Shown here piece after piece: positions 1 through 7,484 of a DNA stretch of 22,924 bases. The translations under genes were made by a program, and so were the position numbers. Source of the DNA: Caryophanales bacterium UBA1427 (GTDB lineage Bacteria > Bacillota_I > Bacilli_A > ML615J-28 > CAG-313); contig DCTZ01000005.1 of NCBI GenBank assembly GCA_002329485.1, positions 1,213 to 24,136 on the forward strand. The letters are read 5' to 3'. The first letter of the stretch is position 1, and every line of letters starts with the position of its first letter. Under the pieces are notes generated by a model that did not search any database, was not told the DNA's origin, and saw only the letters and a program-made list of their open reading frames with translations.

Positions 1-1450
1 TGCCGTCAAAGTATTCCCAATCGGAAACACGGTTACCTTTATCGTCGTAGATATATGTTTCGTTAGGAACGCGAATATTGATTTGTTTGCCGTTCACTTT
101 TGCTTTGAGAGTGAATCCCAAATTACTTGGATTGTTCTTTTTCGTGTTGTATCCGTCGACAATCAACAAGTTTTCCATTTTCACTAAAAGTCCAAGCAAA
201 TGGCGATTGTTGGCGTTAAAATCTTCTTCGGTAATTTCCAATGGTTGGACTTCGTTGTTTAAGGAGTGAATTTGTACGGTTGAATCATTGACACTGGTTA
301 CCTGCACGGCTCCGCCGTGGTAACCGATTGTACCCGTTGTATAGATTTCGCGTCCGACCTGGAAGTTTGTGATATCCTGATGACCGCCATATAGATATAA
401 ACCGTACCACTTGTTTTCTCTTACAATATAAGGAATTAAATTGTTTTCGTTTGGTTCGGGAACAGTAATGCTCTTTACCCAAGCGTATTGGTTAAGCGGT
501 GTTTCGCCGTCTGTTAGCGAAGCCACATATACTTCGTAAGCGTTTTGTCTGATTTCGCCGATTTCTGCTTTGATGCCTAAATCGGTTTCCTCAACAAACC
601 AATTGCCGTTTTCGCCGATATAAGGGAATGTCGATCCGTCGGTTGCGACAACTTCGGTGTTGGTAGAACCGATGAACCAATAACCTTCAACCTGTTGTTG
701 GATATAAGCATTTCCGCCGCCAAATTTGCGGGTTACGATACCTTGAATTCTGACTTTTTTGCCTTTGTCCAACTCGTTGGCAACGGCATAAGTTGTGTTG
801 TATTGATCGTTGATTTCTTTTATGGTCATCGATTGACCTACAGCACTGTAGTCGTATTCAGGGTCTTTAAGGGTGCGGTTCCAAATTCGGGTTCCAAAAG
901 CTTCGGCTGCAACGCTCGCTTCAATCATTTTCTGCGCATACATTGTGCCGGCTGCTTTGGTTGCCGTGTAGCATAGTTCGACCAATTCAAGGTTGAGCAA
1001 GCGGTCGCCGACCCAAACCCATGCCAAATACCGTTTACCGGTCGAATCGATACGTTGGGTATCGACTTCGTCGGCCTGAAGAACAATCGGAATTTTGTTG
1101 ACTTGGGCATTTTCCATTACCCTTTTGACGAATCTTGCGGCCGCAAATCCCCATGGTTCGACTTTGTAAGTCGATTCCGGTGTATCTATGCCGAGATACC
1201 GTACGGTAATAACCTGTCCGTTTAAAGTTCTAAAGATTGTGGTATCGCCGTCGATCGCGGATACGAATGTTACCCGTCCGATTCCGTCTTCGATAAAGTC
1301 TTTTCCTTCGTAATCTCTGTTAAGTTTGAAAGAATCAGTAAGCGGAGTCGGAATTTCGTCGTCGGTATATATCTTGTCTTTTACGCAACCGACAAGCAGT
1401 ATCCCCAGAACCACGAACAGTAAGAGGGATAACAGTTTATTTTTTTTCAT
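1..1450 (-). CDS. Thermonuclease-family (SNase-like) lipoprotein, 3' end outside window
   Basis: Probable secreted, membrane-anchored nuclease. The frame is open from an ATG at 1450 to the left edge (483 codons, no stop), so the C-terminus is missing. Residues 1-22 form a lipoprotein signal ending in LLVGC. Residues about 60-185 match the staphylococcal nuclease fold: DGDT (67-70), then RYLGIDTPE with Arg84, Asp89, Thr90 and Glu92, and GKRYLAW with Arg140, which would be the second catalytic Arg. These correspond to the metal-binding and catalytic residues known in SNase. Residues about 220-460 are beta-rich and look like two OB-fold-like modules (for example VGREIYTTGTIGYHGG near 360), as in some surface nucleases; this part is inference. 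It starts 24 nt after the solute-binding protein gene, with AAGG upstream, so it is probably the last or a late gene of the ABC importer operon. Confidence 0.85.
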   Translation of the reverse strand, partial: MKKNKLLSLLLFVVLGILLVGCVKDKIYTDDEIPTPLTDSFKLNRDYEGKDFIEDGIGRVTFVSAIDGDTTIFRTLNGQVITVRYLGIDTPESTYKVEPWGFAAARFVKRVMENAQVNKIPIVLQADEVDTQRIDSTGKRYLAWVWVGDRLLNLELVELCYTATKAAGTMYAQKMIEASVAAEAFGTRIWNRTLKDPEYDYSAVGQSMTIKEINDQYNTTYAVANELDKGKKVRIQGIVTRKFGGGNAYIQQQVEGYWFIGSTNTEVVATDGSTFPYIGENGNWFVEETDLGIKAEIGEIRQNAYEVYVASLTDGETPLNQYAWVKSITVPEPNENNLIPYIVRENKWYGLYLYGGHQDITNFQVGREIYTTGTIGYHGGAVQVTSVNDSTVQIHSLNNEVQPLEITEEDFNANNRHLLGLLVKMENLLIVDGYNTKKNNPSNLGFTLKAKVNGKQINIRVPNETYIYDDKGNRVSDWEYFDG

Positions 1451-1474
1451 CTAAATCCTTCTATCTAGACATCG

Positions 1475-2989
1475 TTATTCTAGTTCGTCAAGCGCGTCTT
1501 CGTAAGCTTGATCGATGCTGACACCGCCATATAGAACCGCTTGAACTAGTGCTTCAACGACGTCACGGCAGTCACTGGAACCAGGGAATGCAGGAGATGT
1601 GTAGAATATATTTCTTTGTTCCCATCCAACTTTCATTGTCTTGGCAATGAACGAAGGTTCGTAAATTGTTGTCCACTCGCCTGTATTGGCATCAAGGAGC
1701 AATTTCTTACCGGATAAGAAGTCTTCGTATTCCTGAGATGTTCTTACGCTGTTGCGGATTGGGAAGTAACCGGTCTTGGTTGCCCAAATCATGGCAGCTT
1801 TGTAACCTGTCAAGAAGCGGATGAATAACCAACCGGCTAATTCTTCCATCGGATCTGTACACTTGAATAGCGTTACGTTTGTACCTTGTTGAATTACTTG
1901 TCCTTTTTCAGGTTGGATTCCGCCGAATTGTGTTACATCTTCGAATTGCGGATAAGGAAGTATTCCAACATGGAATGTGCTGTCAGGATCACCTGGATAG
2001 TTGTAGTTAGCACCGGCAGATGAACCGATTGTCATCTTGATTTGACCGGCTTTGAAAGCATCGGAACTGTAATCGGTACCGAATTTTGTGGAAGTACCGA
2101 ATAAACCTGCTTCTTTGTTGTCGAAGAACCATTGCATTGCAGCCTTGGATTGAGGGTTGTTGAATCTGAATCTCGGTTCTTCAAGCGATGTGTATTCGCC
2201 GCCGAATTGTTGTGTCAATGTGATGAAAAGGTTGGCTTCGGAGTCGGCTGCGAATCCAGCATGTTTTAATTTATCATCATTGGACAATGCTTGGTAAGCT
2301 TCGCTGTTGATGTAAACTTCGCAGATTTCGATTATGTCTTCCCAAGATAGGAAAGCATCCGGATTGTCGTTGAATACCGGTTTTTCGTCAACGATTTCGA
2401 CAGTACCTAAATTGTATTTTTCATATAGGCTTACGCCGTCAACTTTTGTGTTGTAGAACCAAGTTTTGTTATAGAACATAACTTCGGTTGATTTATTGAA
2501 CGGTAAACTGTAGAGTGTTCCTTTAGTATCGTAGATTTTACCTTCTTCAAAATAAGCAGGAATAAAGTCTTCGATTTCTTCCTGAGTCATGCCGTAACGA
2601 GCATGATTGATGTAGGAATCAAGTTCACGCACAGCTTTACCTTGAAGATAAGCAGCAACGTGGTCTGGATAAGTTTGCGCAATCGTTGGATTGTTACCAC
2701 TTGATAAGGTTGTTAGAATCTTGTCGCGAAGATCGGTGTAGCCGCCTTGTGATTGCTGAACTACTGTGATATTTGGGTATTCCTTGTTAAACTCGGTAAT
2801 GATTTCCGCAATAACACCTTGGTTGGCTTGTCCCATGGCATGCCAGAATGTTACTGTAGCCGAAATCTTAGTTTTATAATCGGAACCCAAATCTTCGATT
2901 TCATGCTCATTTCTTCTTTCTCTTGGGGTACAACCCACAACTGCTATTGCAATAATAAGCATCGCAAGTAAACTAAGAAATTTTTTCAT
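1475..2989 (-). CDS. ABC transporter solute-binding lipoprotein (family 1, carbohydrate type)
   Basis: Extracellular substrate-capturing component of the importer encoded just upstream. The 504-residue product begins with a lipoprotein signal peptide ending in AIAVVGC, so Cys20 should be lipidated and anchor the protein outside the membrane. The mature part has the layout of bacterial extracellular solute-binding family 1 (MalE/UgpB-like): an N-terminal VTFWHAMG strand, a GNNPTIAQTYPDHVAAY segment typical of the hinge-proximal region, and late aromatic-rich segments. ATG start with AAGGAG 7 nt upstream. It lies after both permease genes rather than before them, and a small hairpin occupies the gap upstream. 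The ligand cannot be read from sequence; sugars, sugar phosphates or glycerol phosphate are typical of the family. The linked nuclease makes a nucleic-acid breakdown product a possible alternative. Confidence 0.9.
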   Translation of the reverse strand: MKKFLSLLAMLIIAIAVVGCTPRERRNEHEIEDLGSDYKTKISATVTFWHAMGQANQGVIAEIITEFNKEYPNITVVQQSQGGYTDLRDKILTTLSSGNNPTIAQTYPDHVAAYLQGKAVRELDSYINHARYGMTQEEIEDFIPAYFEEGKIYDTKGTLYSLPFNKSTEVMFYNKTWFYNTKVDGVSLYEKYNLGTVEIVDEKPVFNDNPDAFLSWEDIIEICEVYINSEAYQALSNDDKLKHAGFAADSEANLFITLTQQFGGEYTSLEEPRFRFNNPQSKAAMQWFFDNKEAGLFGTSTKFGTDYSSDAFKAGQIKMTIGSSAGANYNYPGDPDSTFHVGILPYPQFEDVTQFGGIQPEKGQVIQQGTNVTLFKCTDPMEELAGWLFIRFLTGYKAAMIWATKTGYFPIRNSVRTSQEYEDFLSGKKLLLDANTGEWTTIYEPSFIAKTMKVGWEQRNIFYTSPAFPGSSDCRDVVEALVQAVLYGGVSIDQAYEDALDELE

Positions 2990-3022
2990 TTTTTCTTCTC
3001 CTTCTTTTTGCTTTTTATTTTT

Positions 3023-3042
3023 ACTAAAACTTTCATTTTAGT
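3023..3042. repeat. Intercistronic inverted repeat between permease and binding-protein genes
   Basis: ACTAAAA and TTTTAGT are perfect 7-bp arms around a 6-nt loop, directly after the permease stop codon (3046-3044 on the minus strand). On the minus strand the hairpin is followed by an A-rich stretch, not a T run, so it does not look like a terminator. Such hairpins can stabilise or mark a processing point in transporter mRNAs; that role is inference. Confidence 0.5.
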
Positions 3043-3043
3043 T

Positions 3044-4051
3044 TTAGCCTTTAATACCGCTTCTTGATACACCGCGCATGATGTATTTTCTTAGGAAAAT
3101 AAAGATAAATAGAAGCGGAGCGGTGACGACTGTCGTTGCAGCCATCTGTAAGTTATAAGGTGAACGGCCCTGGTCATCGGTAAAGGCAGTTCTTAAACCG
3201 TTTGTAATCAGACGCATCTTACCTTCCGTAACAAGGTTAGGCCATACATAAGAGTTCCATGCGCCCATCAATTTGAGAATGGTGATGGTTATAAGTGTTG
3301 GCATGGCAATCGGAACCATGATTTTCAAAAGGTATTGGAAATCGCCCGTGCCGTCCACTTTTGCCGCATAATACAACTCGTTAGGTATTTGCTTGAAGTT
3401 TTGTCTAAGCAGATAAATATAGAACACTGATACCCAGAACGGAACAATCATCGCCTGATACGTGTTGATCCATCCCAGTCTTGAAACGGTAATATAGTTG
3501 GTAATAACCATCATTTCCCCCGGAATCATCATGGTTGCGAGGAAAACGGTGAAGAGAATATCGCGACCTTTGAAGTTCAGTCTTGCGAATGCGAATGCGG
3601 ATAAAACTGTTGTGATTAATGTACCGATTGTTGAGAAAACGCCGACGATAACGGTGTTAATCATGTAACGGCCGAAATATGTTCCCGACATTGTCATCGC
3701 AACGCGATAGTTCGACCAAATGATTTTTCTCGGGAAATAGGTCGGATCGGGAAGATTGACTTCTTCCGTCGACTTAAGCGATGTGATAATCATCCAGTAG
3801 AACGGAGCGATAATGAAAATTGCCACAGCCGTCAAGAATGTATATGTTACGATGTATTTAATGATTTTGATTGTTTTTTCCCGTCTGATTACTTCCGAAA
3901 CGGAATCCCCAATCATGGTATTTGTGGTATCGAGATTGGTACCGTAACGTTTGGTTACGATTTCGCGGTTGCTTAAGACTTTCTTTCGGAAAACAGCAAG
4001 CGGAACTAAGACAATAATTAGAACACAAATGAAGTATCTTAATAGAACCAT
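3044..4051 (-). CDS. ABC transporter permease, MalG/UgpE type
   Basis: One of two membrane subunits forming the import channel. The 335-residue protein carries the cytoplasmic EAA-type loop that docks on the ATPase (YYAAKVDGTGDFQYLLKIMVP, split here as YYAAKVDGTGD and FQYLLKIMVP), the typical IAPFYWMIITSLKS start of the first family helix, and a short RGVSRSGIKG-like tail. About six family helices follow residue 65. The N-terminus is longer than the usual ~275 residues: residues 5-22 form an additional hydrophobic segment, followed by a basic linker. The long start is favoured because GGGAGG lies 7 nt before its ATG, while the internal ATG at 3916 (residue 46) has no ribosome site. It follows the other permease gene by 12 nt. 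Transport substrate unknown. Confidence 0.92.
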   Translation of the reverse strand: MVLLRYFICVLIIVLVPLAVFRKKVLSNREIVTKRYGTNLDTTNTMIGDSVSEVIRREKTIKIIKYIVTYTFLTAVAIFIIAPFYWMIITSLKSTEEVNLPDPTYFPRKIIWSNYRVAMTMSGTYFGRYMINTVIVGVFSTIGTLITTVLSAFAFARLNFKGRDILFTVFLATMMIPGEMMVITNYITVSRLGWINTYQAMIVPFWVSVFYIYLLRQNFKQIPNELYYAAKVDGTGDFQYLLKIMVPIAMPTLITITILKLMGAWNSYVWPNLVTEGKMRLITNGLRTAFTDDQGRSPYNLQMAATTVVTAPLLFIFIFLRKYIMRGVSRSGIKG

Positions 4052-4063
4052 AAGCCGCCCTCC

Positions 4064-5035
4064 CTAGTAATGCACACGTTTGTTACTGACCCATGAATTG
4101 ATGGCCGTAAAGAACATGATTATAACGAATAGTACAACAGCTGCCGCCGCTGCATACCCCATGCCTTTCGTCATATCGCTGGTTTTCATCCGGTCATAGA
4201 CATACCAAACGACTGTCGCCATTTGTCTTCTGTAACCTTTTGGACCGGCTTGATTGCCGAAGATTGCCACAACCGAGGAGTATTCTTTGAATGCCCCGAT
4301 AAACGATGTGATGGTAAGATATGCAATTTGAGGCGAGAGGAGAGGGACAGTGATTCTGAGCGCGATGCGCATTTTGTTTGCTCCATCGATTTGGGCTGCC
4401 TGATAATACTGTTTGTCAATGCTTTGGAGCCCGCTTAACAGAATGAGGATCTTAAATGGCAAGGCGTTCCATGTGATATATGTCAACAAAACCAACATCG
4501 ACTTCCAATAGGAAGGGTACAGCGAATTTCCCGCCGAATCCATTAAGTCGCCACCTAACCAGTTTTGTGGTTGCCCACCGAAAACTTTAATAAGATTGTT
4601 GATCAATCCGCCGTGTGTCGCAAACATTACCGAGAAAACCATCCCGATAGCGATGGTGTTGGTTACATATGGCATAAAGAAGACGGTTTGATAAAACTTT
4701 TGCAGCGCTTTGATGCTGTTTAACGCAATAGCGATGATAAGCGACAATACGACCGAAATCGGTACAGATACAAATACGATAATCATCGTGGTCTTCAAAT
4801 ACTGAAGGAAATCGCCTTTTGTGAAAATTGCTTTGAAGTTTGCTAGACCCCAGGAACTGAATTCATATTCGGTTGAATCTGGCCCTTTACCGTATCCGAT
4901 GTTAAGATAGTTGTAATTTTCTTTGAATGCGATGATAAATGTGTTGATTAACGGATAGATTGTAAAGATGATTAGTAGGATTAAAGTTGGGGCCAAATAT
5001 AACCAAGCTTTGTATTGCTTTTTTCCAACTTCCAT
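4064..5035 (-). CDS. ABC transporter permease, MalF/UgpA type
   Basis: Second membrane subunit of the importer, 323 residues, close to family length. It has a short cytoplasmic N-terminus, a first helix at about residues 11-33 (LYLAPTLILLIIFTIYPLIN), an extracellular segment, then five more helices. The EAA loop that contacts the ATPase is visible as YYQAAQIDGANKMRIALRI with the conserved AAxxDGA core near residue 215. Its ATG is only one base after the ATPase stop (TAGTATG), and the upstream ribosome site is weak, so translation is probably coupled to the ATPase gene. Membership in the CUT1-type sugar transporter group is from family knowledge; the actual substrate is unknown. Confidence 0.92.
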   Translation of the reverse strand: MEVGKKQYKAWLYLAPTLILLIIFTIYPLINTFIIAFKENYNYLNIGYGKGPDSTEYEFSSWGLANFKAIFTKGDFLQYLKTTMIIVFVSVPISVVLSLIIAIALNSIKALQKFYQTVFFMPYVTNTIAIGMVFSVMFATHGGLINNLIKVFGGQPQNWLGGDLMDSAGNSLYPSYWKSMLVLLTYITWNALPFKILILLSGLQSIDKQYYQAAQIDGANKMRIALRITVPLLSPQIAYLTITSFIGAFKEYSSVVAIFGNQAGPKGYRRQMATVVWYVYDRMKTSDMTKGMGYAAAAAVVLFVIIMFFTAINSWVSNKRVHY

Positions 5036-5036
5036 A

Positions 5037-6107
5037 CTATTGCAGTCTCTTTTCCGTTAGTTTATCGAAAATAAAGCATTTATGGGGTTTGATTTTGGCT
5101 TTTATGACTCTTCCGTCAACGATGTTCTTGATGTCTGCATCCACAATAAATCTGAAAGTCGGCGATTCGCAGTATTCGTTTTCGGCAACCACGGATTTGT
5201 CGCGTCCGATGTATTCGACCAAATTGATCTTAAAGGTGAAATCGCCGGTTCCGTCTTCGTTTACTTCGAAACCTTCCGGACGGATTCCGATTGTTACTTC
5301 CTGTTCAGGCAATTCGGTTTCTAAAATTCTGTCTTCGCCAATATAAACGCCGCCGTCTTTGATGTAACCTTTGAAAACATTGATTGGAGGGGTTCCGAGG
5401 AATTTTGCAACAAAGAGGTTTACCGGATTGTTGTAAACTTCCTGCGGTGCGCCTTTTTGTTGGGCAACGCCGTCTTTCATAACGATGATTTCGTCGGAAA
5501 TACTCATTGCTTCTTCCTGGTCATGGGTTACGAAGATGGTCGTGATTCCCGTTTCCCTCTGAATGCGTTTGATTTCTTCTCTTGTCTGAAGACGAAGTCT
5601 CGCATCCAAATTGGATAACGGTTCGTCCAACAAAAGCACATCGGGATTTTTAACCAATGCCCGCGCAATGGCTACACGTTGTTGTTGACCGCCCGAAAGT
5701 TGCTTCGGCTTGCGGTTCATAAGGGAACCGATGGCAACCAAATCCGCAACTTTTTGCGCTCTTTGCAAAGCTTCCGCTTTAGGTACTTTTAAGTTTTGCA
5801 ACGGAAACAAAATGTTTTGTTTCACTGTCATGTGTGGATATAGAGCGTAATTTTGGAACACAAGTCCGATTCCCCGTTTTTCCGGTGGCAATTGCGTTAC
5901 GTCTGCGTTCCCAAAAAAAATCTGTCCTTCAGTTGGATTCAATAAACCCGCAATCATGTACAAGGTTGTTGACTTTCCACATCCAGACGGACCAAGCAAG
6001 CCGATAAGTTTTCCGGATGGTATAACGGTGTCGAGATTGTCGACCGCCCTTACTTCGGAGTCTTTATCAGCAAAAACTTTGGTTAGGTTAACTAATCGTA
6101 TGTCCAT
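5037..6107 (-). CDS. ABC transporter ATPase, MalK/UgpC/MsmX type
   Basis: Nucleotide-binding subunit that powers the importer. Motifs in order: Walker A GPSGCGKST, Q-loop VFQNYALYPHM, signature LSGGQQQR, Walker B VLLLDEPLSNLDA and H-loop VTHDQEEAMS, followed by a C-terminal TOBE/OB regulatory region containing IGIRPEGFEV, typical of MalK/UgpC proteins. I place the start at ATG 6107 (356 residues): the frame could open at a TTG five codons earlier (6122), but that TTG overlaps the GGAGGA that forms the ribosome site for the ATG. First gene of the importer operon, with a promoter about 60 nt upstream. Having its own ATPase next to the permeases means the importer need not depend on a shared MsmX-like subunit. 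Confidence 0.95.
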   Translation of the reverse strand: MDIRLVNLTKVFADKDSEVRAVDNLDTVIPSGKLIGLLGPSGCGKSTTLYMIAGLLNPTEGQIFFGNADVTQLPPEKRGIGLVFQNYALYPHMTVKQNILFPLQNLKVPKAEALQRAQKVADLVAIGSLMNRKPKQLSGGQQQRVAIARALVKNPDVLLLDEPLSNLDARLRLQTREEIKRIQRETGITTIFVTHDQEEAMSISDEIIVMKDGVAQQKGAPQEVYNNPVNLFVAKFLGTPPINVFKGYIKDGGVYIGEDRILETELPEQEVTIGIRPEGFEVNEDGTGDFTFKINLVEYIGRDKSVVAENEYCESPTFRFIVDADIKNIVDGRVIKAKIKPHKCFIFDKLTEKRLQ

Positions 6108-6137
6108 TTTTTTGTCCTCCAAAATTATTACTGTAAC

Positions 6138-6157
6138 GTTAATATGCGTCTATTAAC
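6138..6157. promoter_or_regulatory. Palindrome in the importer operon leader, candidate operator
   Basis: GTTAATA and TATTAAC are perfect 7-bp arms around TGCGTC, with partial symmetry continuing outward (TAA/TTA one base beyond). It lies 13 nt or more downstream of the predicted start point and before the ribosome site, a position where a repressor could block transcription. It does not fit the CcpA cre consensus. Function is inference. Confidence 0.45.
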
Positions 6158-6177
6158 ATTATACTTTTAGTCAATTC

Positions 6178-6206
6178 ATTATAGCATACTTGGAGGAAAA
6201 ACGCAA
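6178..6206 (-). promoter_or_regulatory. Promoter of the ABC importer operon
   Basis: On the minus strand TTGCGT (6206-6201), a 17-nt spacer, then TATAAT (6183-6178) preceded by TGC, an extended -10 element. Predicted start near 6171, giving a leader of about 65 nt to the ATPase ATG. Confidence 0.65.
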
Positions 6207-6256
6207 TTAATAACCTTATTTTTTTCAAAAATTGTTTTTTCGTGCCAAACCGAAAC

Positions 6257-6282
6257 AAAAAATGTCGCAATTATTTGCGACA
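6257..6282 (-). terminator. Rho-independent terminator of the dnaX operon
   Basis: On the minus strand a perfect 8-bp stem TGTCGCAA / TTGCGACA with loop ATAA is followed at once by TTTTTTG. It lies about 50 nt after the last gene of the dnaX-ybaB-recR operon and separates that operon from the importer promoter at 6178-6206. Confidence 0.85.
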
Positions 6283-6330
6283 CTTCGAAATCATTTTTTT
6301 ATTTTTTATTCGATTATTTCCTATGGTTTT

Positions 6331-6564
6331 TCACATGAAAGTCCAAATTACGAAGAGGACGACGAACACGATTCCCAAGACCAAAATCAGCTTGAACGAC
6401 TTTTTGATGACAGTAATCGCGCCGATGACAATCAGCAGAGCCGCCCCAATCAAAACAATTGCCTGAAGAAAGCCGGAAAGTTGGGAAAAAACCCCAAGAA
6501 CGAAATCAACGAATTCCTGACCTTTTTTGTTTGTGTAATCGATAATAATATCAAATATACCCAT
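6331..6564 (-). CDS. Small two-helix membrane protein of unknown function
   Basis: Not recognised. The 77-residue product has a polar N-terminal helix (residues 1-30) and two strongly hydrophobic segments at about 33-53 (AIVLIGAALLIVIGAITVI) and 57-77 (KLILVLGIVFVVLFVIWTFM), joined by the short basic turn KKSF. ATG start with AAGGAG at a good distance. It begins 12 nt after recR and is followed by a terminator, so it is the last gene of the dnaX-ybaB-recR transcript. In sporulating bacilli this neighbourhood can hold bofA, another small two-helix membrane protein, but I see no sequence match to BofA and nothing else about sporulation here. Confidence 0.75.
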   Translation of the reverse strand: MGIFDIIIDYTNKKGQEFVDFVLGVFSQLSGFLQAIVLIGAALLIVIGAITVIKKSFKLILVLGIVFVVLFVIWTFM

Positions 6565-6576
6565 CTTATTTTCTCC

Positions 6577-7176
6577 TTAAATTTTCTTTCTTGCTTCGAG
6601 AGCTCTTCGGAGCGTCAGTTCGTCCGCATACTCAATATCCCCACCCGCCGGAAGACCGTAGCCAATTTTCGTAACCGTAAGGCCGGGTCTTGCGACAATT
6701 TTATCGATGTATAAAGCGGTAGTTTCGCCTGCCGGCGTGAAACTCGTGGCGATGATGATTTCTTTTACAGACGGGTCTTCGGCGCGCTTGGCGAGCGTTT
6801 CCAGATTGATGTCGTCGGGACCGATACCGTCAAGCGGCGAAATGAGTCCGCCCAAGACATGATAAAGGCCGTTGTACTGTCTGCTTTTTTCGATTGATAT
6901 TACGTCTTTGGTGTCTTTTACCACCATGATTTGCGAATGGTCGCGCACGGGGTTTTGGCAAATCTCGCATTCGTTCTGATCGGTCAGCACATGACAAATC
7001 TGACAGTGCCTAACGCTTTCCTTGGTGTGAACCAAAGCGTCAATCAGGTTTTTGACGTCTTCATCGCTGAACTTTTCCACAATGTGAAAAGCATAGCGGG
7101 TAGCCGTTTTTTTGCCTACTCCCGGCAGCTTTTCCAGGGAAGAAACCAGACGGTCCAACAACTTCAGCTCATTCAT
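6577..7176 (-). CDS. recR: Recombination protein RecR
   Basis: Works with RecF/RecO to load RecA at gapped or damaged DNA. The 199-residue length is standard. Domains in order: N-terminal helix-hairpin-helix (LEKLPGVGKKTATRYAFHI, residues 14-32), a four-Cys zinc site (CQIC...CEIC, about residues 58-74), a Toprim domain beginning IMVVKDTKDVISIEKS and including the conserved YHVLGGLISPLDGIGP segment, and the C-terminal GLPAGGDIEYADELTL signature. The ATG overlaps the ybaB stop codon by one base (TAATG), implying coupled translation; the upstream ribosome site is poor. The dnaX-ybaB-recR order is the classic Firmicutes arrangement. Confidence 0.98.
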   Translation of the reverse strand: MNELKLLDRLVSSLEKLPGVGKKTATRYAFHIVEKFSDEDVKNLIDALVHTKESVRHCQICHVLTDQNECEICQNPVRDHSQIMVVKDTKDVISIEKSRQYNGLYHVLGGLISPLDGIGPDDINLETLAKRAEDPSVKEIIIATSFTPAGETTALYIDKIVARPGLTVTKIGYGLPAGGDIEYADELTLRRALEARKKI

Positions 7177-7484
7177 TAAAAGAAACTGCCCATTCCGCCG
7201 AGAAGATCTTGGTATTTTCCCAATTTCTCTTCGGTCATTTTTTCGATATCTTTATAGGCAAGATTGCATGCGGCAACAATCATGTCCCCCAGCATTTCCA
7301 AATCGTCCGGTCCTTCCACGGTGAAGTCCTGGTCGATTACCACTTCTTTGACTTCTTTGGTTCCGGTAACCGTAACCGTCACGGCCCCGGTCTTTTTCGT
7401 AAATACCGCTTCTTCGATTTCTTTTTGGGCCGCCATCATTTCCTGTTGCATCTTTTGGACTTTACGGATTAATTGTTGATTCAT
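7176..7484 (-). CDS. ybaB: Nucleoid-associated protein YbaB/EbfC family
   Basis: Small dimeric DNA-binding protein of the YbaB/EbfC family, 102 residues, the normal size. Visible features: the N-terminal amphipathic helix MNQQLIRKVQKMQQEMMAAQ, the central beta segment GAVTVTVTGTKEVKEVVID, and the C-terminal helix leading into the glycine-rich LLGGMGSFF end typical of Firmicutes members. Its ATG overlaps the dnaX stop codon by one base (TAATG) and its own stop overlaps the recR start the same way, so the three proteins are probably made by coupled translation. A GAGGGAG ribosome site lies inside the end of dnaX. Confidence 0.97.
   Translation of the reverse strand: MNQQLIRKVQKMQQEMMAAQKEIEEAVFTKKTGAVTVTVTGTKEVKEVVIDQDFTVEGPDDLEMLGDMIVAACNLAYKDIEKMTEEKLGKYQDLLGGMGSFF

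Noticed and set aside
6108..6122. TTG start for the ABC ATPase five codons upstream
   Set aside because: The TTG-GAG-GAC codons are themselves the ribosome site for the ATG at 6107.
6131..6144. CcpA cre site in the importer promoter region
   Set aside because: TGTAACGTTAATA starts like a cre but lacks the correct spacing and right half.
6331..6564. BofA identity for the small membrane gene after recR
   Set aside because: Position and helix count are suggestive, but the sequence shows no BofA-like residues and no sporulation genes are nearby.
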